This document shows, piece by piece, positions 1 through 7,032 of a stretch of 20,167 bases of DNA. The stretch spans positions 1-20,167 of the forward strand of contig JANYEO010000028.1 in the NCBI GenBank assembly GCA_025363025.1, given 5' to 3'. Under the pieces are notes generated by a model. That model had not been told where the DNA came from. It was given only the letters and a program-made list of their open reading frames with translations, and searched no databases. A program made the translations under genes and the position numbers. Each line of letters begins with the position of its first letter. The stretch's first letter is position 1. Source of the DNA: Opitutia bacterium. GTDB lineage: Bacteria; Verrucomicrobiota; Verrucomicrobiia; Opitutales; JANYEO01.

Positions 1-555
1 CACACCTTCACGCTCTAGACGATTCGTTGTTTCAATAAAAACAGATGCCGTAGCCCGCCCTTTTTCATTATTTACAAGCAATCGACTCTCGGGTATCACC
101 ACCATAACGCGGGCAGATCGAATACCCTGCATCTGCGAAATTGTACGGGCAAGCTCCCCTTGGATGGCCCGCATATAATTTGTTTTTTGAATAAAATCAC
201 TAATACCAAAATTCGTACGATCAAAAATTTCAAAACCTACACCTCCTCCACTGGGTACTCCACGGCTAGCCATTTGCATCCGCATACGGCCAATCTGGTC
301 CTTGGGTGCAAATATAGAGGTCCCTCCTTGCTCTAGCCGGTAAGGGATACCATTTTCTTCCAATACCTCTACCACGTCTCCCATTTCTTTTGGATCTACT
401 CTACCATAAAGTAAAGTCATCGATGGATTGCTCGACCACATAAGTAGTCCGCCCATCGCAGCCACAACAGCTAATGTGGCAATTGATAAAGATACTTTTT
501 GGTTGAGCCCAAGCTCAGACCAAAGACGCTTTAATTGTTCTAAAAATGCATTCAT
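1..555 (-). CDS. fliF: FliF, flagellar MS-ring protein (N-terminal 185 residues, cut by window edge)
   Basis: FliF forms the membrane-embedded MS ring on which the flagellar motor and export gate are built. Translating the minus strand from the ATG at 553-555 gives an open frame to the window edge with no stop. It starts MNAFLEQLKRLW, has a hydrophobic segment at about residues 21-42 (first transmembrane helix), then MTLLYGRVDP, a typical YscJ/FliF ring-building start, and later GIPYRLEQGGTSIFAP, SRGVPSGGGVGFEIFD and ARVMVVIPESRLL, all characteristic of FliF. The C-terminal ring domains, second membrane helix and FliG-binding tail lie outside the window. It is the last visible gene of a co-directional flgB-flgC-fliE-fliF operon, 21 nt after the fliE stop. 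The family call is secure; the only limit is truncation by the window. Confidence 0.95.
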   Translation of the reverse strand, partial: MNAFLEQLKRLWSELGLNQKVSLSIATLAVVAAMGGLLMWSSNPSMTLLYGRVDPKEMGDVVEVLEENGIPYRLEQGGTSIFAPKDQIGRMRMQMASRGVPSGGGVGFEIFDRTNFGISDFIQKTNYMRAIQGELARTISQMQGIRSARVMVVIPESRLLVNNEKGRATASVFIETTNRLEREGV

Positions 556-576
556 AATAAAAAGAAATCGTTAGTA

Positions 577-1083
577 TTATCCAACTTGCAAACGGGCTAA
601 CTCTTGCATGCCTTCCATCAATTGATTACGTACTTCAACCAGCAAATTAAAAGCCATTTGCCCTTCACGCATAGAGATCACTGCTTGATGCAAATTATCA
701 GACTCTCCGGTAAAAACAGCTTTCGCTTCAGCTGCAGCCGTTTTTTGTTTTTCATCTACATGCTTAACGGCATCCTTTAACAAAGAGCCAAAAGACCCCC
801 CCCCCAGGCTCCCCATATGTCCGGAGGCTGGCCGCACACTCGGAGCTCCTGCAGCAGCTCCCTTCAAACTATCAATTGCGCCCTCAATTCCAGAAAAATT
901 TTTAAACTGGCCTCCTGCACTTTTAATAGAGCTATCTATCTTGCCAATCGCATCCTTGACGCCCTGCAAATCTTTAACACTCTGCAAATCTTTGACAGAA
1001 AGCGCACCCTCCCCTCCGGCAGATTTCCCTAGCTGCTGCATTAACGGGGCCCCTAAGCTTTGTATGGATGTAAGAAAAGACAT
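577..1083 (-). CDS. fliE: FliE, flagellar hook-basal body junction protein with long N-terminal extension
   Basis: FliE connects the MS ring to the rod. The conserved part is the C-terminal third: GESDNLHQAVISMREGQMAF and VRNQLMEGMQELARLQVG match the FliE signature (GE-DNLH, then V-N-L-E-YQE-R-QV). The family is usually about 100 residues; this one is 168, because of a low-complexity Gly/Ser/Lys-rich N-terminal half. That half carries a direct repeat (SVKDLQ at residues 29-34 and 35-40, then GVKDAI), encoded by an 18-bp tandem duplication at 964-999. A run of ten G on the coding strand (plus-strand C at 796-805) encodes Gly94-96, between the extension and the conserved domain. It starts 12 nt after the flgC stop and is clearly in the operon. 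Family assignment is strong from the C-terminus and context. Whether the extension is functional or a drifting linker cannot be told from sequence. Confidence 0.92.
   Translation of the reverse strand: MSFLTSIQSLGAPLMQQLGKSAGGEGALSVKDLQSVKDLQGVKDAIGKIDSSIKSAGGQFKNFSGIEGAIDSLKGAAAGAPSVRPASGHMGSLGGGSFGSLLKDAVKHVDEKQKTAAAEAKAVFTGESDNLHQAVISMREGQMAFNLLVEVRNQLMEGMQELARLQVG
796..805 (-). repeat. Homopolymer run of ten G within fliE
   Basis: Ten consecutive C on the plus strand (G on the coding strand) sit in fliE between the variable extension and the conserved FliE domain. Any change not a multiple of three would put the conserved C-terminus out of frame. Poly-G tracts of this length are a known substrate of slipped-strand mispairing in other bacteria; variation here is inference. 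Confidence 0.9.
964..999 (-). repeat. 18-bp tandem duplication in fliE
   Basis: Two adjacent 18-bp units on the plus strand, ctgcaaatctttaacact and ctgcaaatctttgacaga, differ at three positions near the 3' end. They encode the repeated SVKDLQ-SVKDLQ of the FliE N-terminal extension. Being a multiple of three, the duplication keeps the frame. Confidence 0.85.
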
Positions 1084-1095
1084 GGTCAGTAATTA

Positions 1096-1515
1096 TTAAT
1101 TAAGTCTACCTATACTCAGCGTTTTTCGTGCCAATCCTTCAGCCGTATGCGCAACACTTAAAGAAGCTTCAAAGGCACGGCTAGAGCTAATCATATTCAC
1201 CATTTCTTCGTGGATCTTCACATTCGGCATCTCCACCATCCCGTGTGCATCCGCATGGGGGTGCCCTGGCTTATGCATTTTACTACCCGCACTCTCATCC
1301 TTCATAATCTTCGATACCCGGACAGATTGCAGACCTTCCAGCCCCAAGCTTTTATCTAATACCGCTTCAAAAACAGCATCTTGCTTTTGATAAGGCATTC
1401 CATTGGCCCCACGTGTTGTCTGGGCATTAATAATATTTTGCGTAATACATTCTAGCCGTATTTTTTCGGCTTGAAGAGAAGCGCTTACCAGCTCAATCCC
1501 GGGTATAATACTCAT
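1096..1515 (-). CDS. flgC: FlgC, flagellar proximal rod protein
   Basis: FlgC is a proximal rod subunit assembled through the periplasm on top of FliE and FlgB. The 139-residue length is normal for the family. The N-terminal heptad region SASLQAEKIRLECITQNIIN, followed by A-TTRGANGMPYQKQDAVFEA, matches the FlgC/rod signature (SAL-AQR-R-N-IAN-NT-GPYRR). The C-terminal V-MPNVKIHEEMVNMISSSRAFEASL is the typical 'PNV--EMVNMI-ASRAYEANV' block. The start at 1515 puts it 26 nt after the flgB stop; fliE follows after 12 nt. The middle (GSKMHKPGHPHADAHGMVEM) keeps the usual 'y-PgHPdAdadGyV' element. Nothing is unusual. Strongly supported by both motif and order. Confidence 0.95.
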   Translation of the reverse strand: MSIIPGIELVSASLQAEKIRLECITQNIINAQTTRGANGMPYQKQDAVFEAVLDKSLGLEGLQSVRVSKIMKDESAGSKMHKPGHPHADAHGMVEMPNVKIHEEMVNMISSSRAFEASLSVAHTAEGLARKTLSIGRLN

Positions 1516-1541
1516 AGCATTAAATAGATGAACTTAAAATC

Positions 1542-1931
1542 CTATTGCACTCTCCCCGTTATCGCCGTCTGCAACCGTTTTAAAGAATCGGTCATATAAT
1601 CTGCCGCAAATTCAAATTCGAGGGTATTTTTAGACATCTCCATCAACTCATGCTCGAGGGAAACCGTGTTCCCATCAGGCCTTAGCATCGGCGCTTTATC
1701 GTCAACACTGAGAGAAGGGTTTAAGTCTCTGTACTCCTCCCACCGGTTATTAGCCGCCAAACGTTTAAGCTCATCTGAAAAGCTCTTATTAACGTGTATT
1801 CTTTGATAACCCGGCGTTTCATGATTACCAATATTAGCAGCCGTAGCCTTATGCTTAACCGTGCTAATCTCTATCGTCTTTTGTGCCATTACATAATCGC
1901 TCTGGCTGTTCAGTCCAATGGGGGTAACCAT
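1542..1931 (-). CDS. flgB: FlgB, flagellar proximal rod protein
   Basis: FlgB is the proximal rod subunit next to FliE. The diagnostic N-terminal rod motif is present as AANIGNHETPGYQRIHV (family consensus SNIANADTPGYKA) at about residues 31-47. A C-terminal helix, ELMEMSKNTLEFEFAADYM, matches 'E---L--N---Y---A---' of FlgB. Length, 129 residues, is normal. ATG at 1931 is preferred because it places the NIxN motif about 33 residues from the start, as in other FlgB proteins. It is the first gene of the minus-strand flagellar operon, with no co-directional gene upstream until the broken antiporter. The stop codon is TAG, so amber is an ordinary stop in this genome. Confidence 0.94.
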   Translation of the reverse strand: MVTPIGLNSQSDYVMAQKTIEISTVKHKATAANIGNHETPGYQRIHVNKSFSDELKRLAANNRWEEYRDLNPSLSVDDKAPMLRPDGNTVSLEHELMEMSKNTLEFEFAADYMTDSLKRLQTAITGRVQ

Positions 1932-1945
1932 AATAAAGCTAACAA

Positions 1946-1961
1946 AGCACCTTTTATGCCA
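1946..1961 (-). promoter_or_regulatory. Candidate sigma-54 promoter upstream of flgB
   Basis: On the minus strand TGGCAT (1961-1956), five bases, then GTGCT (1950-1946) match the RpoN consensus TGGCAC-N5-TTGCA, with the invariant GG and GC at the exact 10-nt separation. The position just upstream of the first flagellar rod gene fits RpoN control of rod/hook operons in many bacteria. Caveat: the predicted start of transcription would leave only about 4-6 nt of leader before the flgB ATG. Confidence 0.5.
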
Positions 1962-2024
1962 ATTAAAGGGTTGAAAAATACGGCCGCCTCTCCCTAGGGC
2001 CTTTTAGTTGCACAAACTTGGCTT

Positions 2025-2114
2025 ATAATGAGACCGCTGCATAATCCCAGGCCCTAAAATTTGAATTTTTTCTGTATTTTGTTCAAAAACGCCATTATGC
2101 AGCGGTCTCATTAT
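2025..2114. mobile_element. MITE-like inverted-repeat element (copy 1)
   Basis: A 90-bp segment is bounded by a perfect 21-bp inverted repeat. The left arm contains GAGACCGCTGCATAAT and the right arm its complement ATTATGCAGCGGTCTC; about 48 bp of AT-rich sequence lies between them. No ORF fits inside. A related arm pair occurs at 8949-9071 and single arms at about 3544 and 7037. A short non-coding unit with conserved terminal inverted repeats at several loci is best explained as a miniature inverted-repeat element. The GAGACC ends recall IS5-type families (from memory). It lies between flgB and the nhaC remnant and, as RNA, would form a long hairpin. Confidence 0.75.
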
Positions 2115-2147
2115 GCGCAATTATCAAGACAACTTAAAGACCCCACG

Positions 2148-2176
2148 AAAAGCCCTTGCTAATTTTTAACCAAGGG
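2148..2176 (-). terminator. Possible terminator after the nhaC remnant
   Basis: Just past the antiporter stop codon, the minus strand has CCCTTG, a 12-nt AT-rich loop, CAAGGG, then CTTTTC. The stem is only 6 bp and the T-run short, so this is a weak intrinsic terminator candidate. Confidence 0.4.
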
Positions 2177-2179
2177 AAC

Positions 2180-3491
2180 TTAAGGTAACCTGTCCGCACA
2201 TCTTGTCGTTGCCTTAAAAGGGCCCTGGAGCAAAATCCACGCAACCGCTACAATACCCAGGATGTAACAGTAATAAACATGCGGCACAAGGCTAACAGGC
2301 GAGACACCCCCAATAGAAGCTGCCAATAAAAGCTGTGCACCATAGGGAATGAGCCCTTGAAAAACACAAGAGAAAATGCTTAACCAAGCTGCACTGTAGT
2401 GAGGAGGAATATGATGATCTTTATCAATCACACGGGCCATTTCACCACTGAAGATGATGGCAACCGTGTTATTGGCTAAAAGAATATCGAAACCAGAAAC
2501 AATCTTAGCAATCACGAGTTGAGCCATCCGAACGCCCCCGGTTTTGGAGATCCAGGCCGATAACGTATGAGCTAAGTCTTTAGAAGCGTTCCCAGCTAAT
2601 CCGGAAAGCCCACCCACAAGTAGTGAAAGCAGAACAATATCATACACGCTCGTGAATCCTTTCGCAATATCTTGGCTAAATTGAAAGCAGCCATAGTCTG
2701 AAGCGAAAAAGCCAAGTGTACCCGCAAACGTAAGGCTTGATATGAGTACCACAAATACCGGGACACCCATGACCGCCAAGAAGATTAAGAGTAAGTAAGG
2801 TGATACGAGGAGTAATGAATAATCTTTAACGACTACGTATGCCGTGCCTTCATGCGCAAAAAAGAGAATCGCAATAGTAATAATGGAGGCCAGTATAGCT
2901 ACAAGGGCATTGATTTTTAACTTCGCACGCATTTCGGCTTCCTGAGAAAGAACAGCTGCAATCGTTGTATCTGAAATCAAGGAGAGATTGTCCCCAAACA
3001 TGGCCCCTCCGACTACCGTGGCCAGACCAAGACTTGCCGGAAAAACGCCTTCTGCTACGAGACCCGCTGCAATGGGTGCAATCGTCGCAATGGTGCCCAT
3101 TGAAGTGCCAATAGCAGTTGAAATAAAGGCCGCGATAATGAAAATGCCCACCAGCAAAAACTGGGGGGAAATAAACCTCAGCGCTAAATTAACTGTCGAG
3201 TCTACACTGCCGATTGATTGGGTGACGGTACTAAAATGCACCAGCCAAAAGGAAAATGAGGCACATCGTAATAATATCACGGTGACGCACCCCTTCAAGA
3301 AAGTCGTGTGTACGCTCAGCATTTGCTCCTCGGTGAAGCACCCAGCCCAGTACGATAGCGGGAATGATCGCAACCGTAGGGGATAATTGATAAAAGGCAT
3401 TACTTACGCCCGTAAGCGAAAAATAAAGCCCGGCCCCTACATAGAGGGCAATAAATAAAAGAATCGGAATGAAATGGATGAAAATATTCAT
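2180..3491 (-). pseudogene. nhaC: NhaC-family Na+/H+ antiporter, interrupted by a one-base frameshift
   Basis: Two overlapping minus-strand frames together make one 436-residue antiporter of the NhaC family, a polytopic inner-membrane protein exchanging Na+ for H+. The first frame (3231-3491) gives MNIFIHFIPILLFIALYVGA through LIFLLAGAF and then TAG. The second frame continues STVTQSIGSVDSTVNLALRF, with GTSMGTIATIAPIA (joined residues about 128-141) and GGAMFGDNLSLISDTTIAA (about 161-179), the family hallmarks. Removing one T from the TTTT run at 3233-3236 restores GAF-STVTQ, the expected junction, so exactly one extra base separates the halves. No membrane helix seems missing. The break could be a real null mutation, a sequencing error, or +1 recoding at UUU-UAG. 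The ATG at 3400 in the second frame is internal to out-of-frame sequence and is not a credible start. Confidence 0.85.
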
Positions 3492-3997
3492 AAGAACTAA
3501 AAATTAACATGAAGGCCTTCTGCATAGAGCCTCGTTATAACTATCATAATGCAGCGATCTCATTATATAATGAGTCGCAACTAAAACTTCACCTACTTTA
3601 AGTGAAATAGTAAAAAGTGCGCACATTAGGCTGCGCGCCGGGTACAATTATATGTCCCTTCGGGACATTCGGGACATTCGAAGAGCTATCAAAAACGCGA
3701 TGGCAATATACTGCAACATTCGGACTGGATAGAACGGCTAAACCTCTACGTTTGGTGATCGCATTTGTCAAGCTTTTCATCACACCAAAAGGCATGGCCC
3801 ACTCTTCTAGTTTTCGCGTGGATCAATTTTATTGCTCCACGCTATGGCTACTGCCTTCGAGCTAAACTTGCATTATTTCCACCTATTTCCAGGCTAAATA
3901 CAAGCTACCTTCCCTCCCCCTAATCCCAAAATACGCCAAAACCTCACTTTCTATTTGCCAAACGCAACCAACTGCGCTCTTTTACCCCATCTGATTC
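3492..3997. other. Non-coding, repeat-rich interval between nhaC and tRNA-Gly
   Basis: I find no convincing gene in these roughly 500 bases. Short open frames on both strands (for example 3617-3865 plus and 3598-3795 minus) match no family I know and have no clear ribosome site. The region holds a MITE arm pair near 3543-3575, a tgtccc-ttc-gggaca palindrome at 3653-3667 running into two tandem cgggacatt units (3661-3678), and a hairpin at 3816-3842 (gcgtggatcaa / attgctccacgc with one mismatch). It looks like decayed or repeat-derived intergenic DNA. Confidence 0.6.
3543..3575. repeat. Back-to-back arms of the GAGACC-type repeat (degenerate copy)
   Basis: The sequence has ATAATGCAGCGATCTCATTAT, which differs from the right arm of the 2025-2114 element at about one core position, immediately followed by ATAATGAGTCGCAAC, which resembles a degraded left arm. 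The junction forms a tcattatataatga palindrome. This looks like two element ends abutted, or a collapsed copy. Confidence 0.55.
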
Positions 3998-4071
3998 GCG
4001 GGCGTAGTATAGAGGTAATACGTGAGCTTCCCAAGCTTGAATCGAGGGTTCGATTCCCTCCGCCCGCACCA
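3998..4071 (+). tRNA. tRNA-Gly (anticodon CCC)
   Basis: A complete cloverleaf can be drawn. The acceptor stem is GCGGGCG (3998-4004) with CGCCCGC (4061-4067). The D stem is GTAT/ATAC, with loop AGAGGTA. The anticodon stem is TGAGC/GCTTG, with loop TTCCCAA and anticodon CCC at 4030-4032. The T arm is GAGGG-TTCGATT-CCCTC. The discriminator A is followed by a genomically encoded CCA at 4069-4071. CCC reads glycine GGG codons. It stands alone, upstream of and co-directional with metK, separated from it by about 160 bp with no other gene. Confidence 0.95.
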
Positions 4072-4186
4072 AGCCCGAGGTCATAATTGCCACACGCCTT
4101 TTGTTTTTTAAAAAATTTAACAAAAACAAACCCCACTAACTGGCCGCCCTCTGCCTAATTTATTTAGCGCCCACATGTAGAATGCT

Positions 4187-4215
4187 TTGACCCAAAGGGT
4201 CCAAGAAGGCATAAT
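4187..4215 (+). promoter_or_regulatory. Strong sigma-70-type promoter of metK-ahcY
   Basis: TTGACC (4187-4192) matches the -35 consensus at 5 of 6 positions. After a 17-bp spacer, CATAAT (4210-4215) matches -10 at 5 of 6. Transcription would start near 4222, about 10 nt before the metK ATG at 4232. This argues against a TTG start at 4187 for metK, since that codon would lie in the -35 box. I see no riboswitch fold in the very short leader. Confidence 0.7.
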
Positions 4216-4231
4216 ACTAAACCTACTTATT

Positions 4232-5470
4232 ATGCCCCGTTACGTTTTTTCCTCCGAATCTGTTGGCGAAGGTCACCCCGATAAAGTCGCCGACTATATT
4301 TCCGATGCCATTTTAGACGCTTGTCTAGAAGAAGATCCATCTAGCCGCGTTGCTTGCGAAACTCTCGTTAAGAGCAATTGCGTATTTTTAGCGGGCGAAA
4401 TTACCTGCCGCGCACATATTGATTTCGATTTCGTTATCCGCGAAGCCGTTAAAACAATTGGGTATACCTATGATCAGGACATGTTCCATGCGGACACGCT
4501 CTTCGTCCACTGGGCCATTACCCGGCAATCTCCCGATATTGCCCAAGGTGTAGATGCTCGAGCGGCCGATGGCAAAAAAACAGCGGAGCAAGGCGCTGGC
4601 GACCAAGGCATCATGTTTGGCTACGCATGCGATCATACAGAAGAATTAATGCCCCTGCCGATTATGCTGGCCCATAAGCTTAACGAAGCCTTAGCCACTA
4701 AACGCAAAGCTGGCGAATGTACATGGCTCAGGCCCGATAGCAAAACTCAAGTAGCCGTAGCGTATGAAAACGGCCGCCCTGTTGCAGTGGATAACATCGT
4801 TATCTCAACCCAACATGCGAGCACCATCGACCACGCAGCCATCGAACGTTTTTGCATAGAAGAAATTATACGAAAAGAAGTCCCCGCTCATTTACTCAAA
4901 GACCATACGGAGTTTTTTATTAACCCAACGGGTAAATTCGTTGTAGGCGGCCCCGAGGGAGATGCCGGCGTTACTGGGCGCAAAATCATTGTCGATACCT
5001 ACGGCGGCTGGGCCCGCCATGGGGGCGGTGCTTTCTCAGGAAAGGATCCTTCTAAGGTAGACCGCTCTGCCGCGTATATGTGCCGCTGGGTGGCCAAAAA
5101 CATCGTTGCGGCCAAGCTCGCTCATCAAGTAGAGCTCCAAGTCGCTTATGCCATCGGGCACCCAAACCCTACCAGTATTTATGTTAATACCTTTGGCACA
5201 GGCTATTATTCGGATGACGAAATCGCCCAAGCCGTCCAAGCCGTTTTTTCTTTTAAACCCGCAGACATTATTCGTCAGCTAGATCTCCTAAAACCGATTT
5301 ACAGGAGAACTACCAACTACGGCCATTTCACCAAACAAGACTTACCTTGGGAGCAAACAACCCGGACAGAAGCCCTTCAGGAAGCCATTGATACAATTGC
5401 CAACGGAGGCGCTTTAAACCCAGCTACCCGTTTTATGGAAGTCGCTCCTTTAAAAACAACAGCCAACTAG
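4232..5470 (+). CDS. metK: MetK, S-adenosylmethionine synthetase
   Basis: MetK makes SAM from methionine and ATP, releasing phosphate and pyrophosphate; the enzyme is cytosolic. The ATG at 4232 gives MPRYVFSSESVGEGHPDKVA, the classic MetK N-terminus with GHPDK at residues 14-18. Two signatures follow: GAGDQGIMFGYA at 121-132 (methionine/ATP site) and GGGAFSGKDPSKVDRSAAY at 264-282 (P-loop-like phosphate binding). At 412 residues it is slightly longer than the E. coli enzyme. The frame is open back to a TTG at 4187, adding 15 residues, but that codon overlaps the probable -35 box and has no homology to MetK, so the ATG is chosen. The stop is TAG. ahcY follows after 11 nt, so the two are almost certainly co-transcribed. 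Confidence 0.97.
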   Translation: MPRYVFSSESVGEGHPDKVADYISDAILDACLEEDPSSRVACETLVKSNCVFLAGEITCRAHIDFDFVIREAVKTIGYTYDQDMFHADTLFVHWAITRQSPDIAQGVDARAADGKKTAEQGAGDQGIMFGYACDHTEELMPLPIMLAHKLNEALATKRKAGECTWLRPDSKTQVAVAYENGRPVAVDNIVISTQHASTIDHAAIERFCIEEIIRKEVPAHLLKDHTEFFINPTGKFVVGGPEGDAGVTGRKIIVDTYGGWARHGGGAFSGKDPSKVDRSAAYMCRWVAKNIVAAKLAHQVELQVAYAIGHPNPTSIYVNTFGTGYYSDDEIAQAVQAVFSFKPADIIRQLDLLKPIYRRTTNYGHFTKQDLPWEQTTRTEALQEAIDTIANGGALNPATRFMEVAPLKTTAN

Positions 5471-5481
5471 GCCTTCTATTC

Positions 5482-6918
5482 ATGGATACTACTACTTTAA
5501 AGACTCCTAATATGACGCTCCCCTACAAAGTTGCCGATATTAACTTAGCCTCCCTCGGCCGTCGCGCTATCGAAGTTGCCGAGCAAGAAATGCCCGGTCT
5601 CATGGCCATTCGCCATAAACACGCAGCGGAAAAACCTTTAAAAGGCGCGCGCATTACAGGGGCCCTTCATATGACAGTCCAAACGGCCGTTCTTATAGAA
5701 ACTTTAAGTGCTCTAGGCGCAGATGTTCGCTGGGCTAGCTGCAATATTTTCTCTACCCAAGACGAAGCCGCCGCCGCCATTGCCGCCACAGGGGTACCTG
5801 TCTTTGCCTGGAAGGGAGAAAGCCTTCAAGACTACTGGTGGTGCATGGAGCAAGCCCTCACCTGGCCAGATGGCAAAGGGCCCAACCTCATCGTAGACGA
5901 CGGGGGCGATGCCACCCTTATGATCCATAAAGGCTTCGAACTCGAGGAGGGAAGCAATTGGATATTTAACCCTTCAGATAACGAAGACGAAGCCGTTTTT
6001 AAAGACACCTTAAAGCGTATACAAGCGGGCGACGCACGTCACTGGCACACCGTCGTTCGGGAATGGTTCGGGGTTTCGGAAGAAACAACAACAGGGGTGC
6101 ATCGCCTCTACCAGATGATGCAAAATCAATCCCTGCTCATCCCTTCTATTAACGTTAATGATTCCGTTACCAAATCCAAATTCGATAACCTTTACGGCTG
6201 CCGGGAATCCCTTATAGACGGCATCAAGCGAGCCATAGGGGTCATGATCGCCGGGAAAGTCGCCGTCGTCTGCGGTTATGGAGATGTTGGCAAAGGGTGC
6301 GCTCAAGCCTTAAGCGGCATGGGGGCCCAAGTCATCGTTACAGAAGTGGACCCTATCTGCGCCCTACAAGCCGCAATGGAAGGCTTTCAAGTAGCCACGG
6401 TAGAAGATACACTGGGCAGGGCAGACATTTATGTAACCGCAACGGGCAACCGCGATATCATCCGCCTAGAACACCTAAAAGCGATGAAAGACCAAGCCAT
6501 CGTCTGCAATATTGGGCACTTCGATACCGAAATCCAAGTAACAGCCTTAAATAACCTCCCTCAGATTAAACGAGACGAAATTAAACCTCAGGTAGACCGC
6601 TACACTCTCCCCAGCGGCAAACAGCTTTATATCCTAGCAGAAGGGCGTCTCGTCAACCTGGGCTGCGCCAACGGGCATCCTTCCTTCGTCATGTCCTCTT
6701 CCTTTGCCAATCAAGTCCTAGCACAGCTAGATCTTTGGAAAAACCGCGGCATCTATGAGCCCAAAGTTTACTTACTACCTAAATATTTGGATGAAGAAGT
6801 CGCCCGGCTCCATTTAGAAAAAATTGGCGTCCGCCTCACCACCCTTTCTCAAGAACAAGCCGACTATCTTAATATCTCAATCGATGGGCCGTATAAGTCG
6901 GACCATTATCGCTACTAA
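5482..6918 (+). CDS. ahcY: AhcY, S-adenosylhomocysteine hydrolase
   Basis: AhcY reversibly splits S-adenosylhomocysteine, the product of SAM-dependent methylation, into adenosine and homocysteine, using tightly bound NAD. Visible family features are KGARITGALHMTVQTAVLIE near residues 54-73, the substrate region NDSVTKSKFDNLYGCRESL at 226-244 with its catalytic lysine, the Rossmann NAD loop CGYGDVGKG at 264-272, CNIGHFDTEI, and the hallmark C-terminus KSDHYRY whose Lys and Tyr reach the neighbouring subunit's NAD. The 478-residue length is that of the bacterial long-form enzyme. The first 15 or so residues are poorly conserved, and ATG at 5512 (residue 11) is a possible alternative start. It lies 11 nt behind metK. 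Together the pair gives a SAM-cycle operon; presence of AhcY implies this route rather than the Pfs/LuxS route. Confidence 0.97.
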   Translation: MDTTTLKTPNMTLPYKVADINLASLGRRAIEVAEQEMPGLMAIRHKHAAEKPLKGARITGALHMTVQTAVLIETLSALGADVRWASCNIFSTQDEAAAAIAATGVPVFAWKGESLQDYWWCMEQALTWPDGKGPNLIVDDGGDATLMIHKGFELEEGSNWIFNPSDNEDEAVFKDTLKRIQAGDARHWHTVVREWFGVSEETTTGVHRLYQMMQNQSLLIPSINVNDSVTKSKFDNLYGCRESLIDGIKRAIGVMIAGKVAVVCGYGDVGKGCAQALSGMGAQVIVTEVDPICALQAAMEGFQVATVEDTLGRADIYVTATGNRDIIRLEHLKAMKDQAIVCNIGHFDTEIQVTALNNLPQIKRDEIKPQVDRYTLPSGKQLYILAEGRLVNLGCANGHPSFVMSSSFANQVLAQLDLWKNRGIYEPKVYLLPKYLDEEVARLHLEKIGVRLTTLSQEQADYLNISIDGPYKSDHYRY

Positions 6919-6947
6919 ATTATCGCGGCTATTAATGCCTTTCTTTT

Positions 6948-7008
6948 GAGCGCTTACTCCGTTCGGCTTACGCACCTACCTTTAGGTAGGCTTACGTGCG
7001 CCTCGCTC
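6948..7008. terminator. Long imperfect hairpin between convergent ahcY and M48 genes
   Basis: The core is cctacc-ttta-ggtagg (6975-6990). It is extended outward by cgcac/gtgcg (6971-6975 with 6996-7000, unequal inner spacing) and again by gagcg/cgctc (about 6948-6952 with 7004-7008). There is no obvious T-run on either strand, so this is a plausible but unproven bidirectional terminator. It could also be a remnant of an extragenic palindrome. Confidence 0.4.
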
Positions 7009-7032
7009 GTCAACCAACCAAAAACTCATCGA

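Noticed and set aside
1975..2015. Sigma-28 flagellar promoter (TAAA ... GCCGTATT) upstream of flgB
   Set aside because: The boxes are separated by about 18 nt rather than the required 15 and the -10 box has two mismatches.
3598..3865. Small ORFs on both strands (82 aa plus, 65 aa minus)
   Set aside because: They overlap each other, cross repeat sequence, have no ribosome site that stands out, and resemble no family I know.
3944..4136. Two 61-residue minus-strand ORFs over the tRNA
   Set aside because: They read across the tRNA-Gly gene on the opposite strand and are spurious.
4072..4231. SAM or SAH riboswitch ahead of metK-ahcY
   Set aside because: No matching conserved core is seen, and the likely promoter leaves only about 10 nt of leader.
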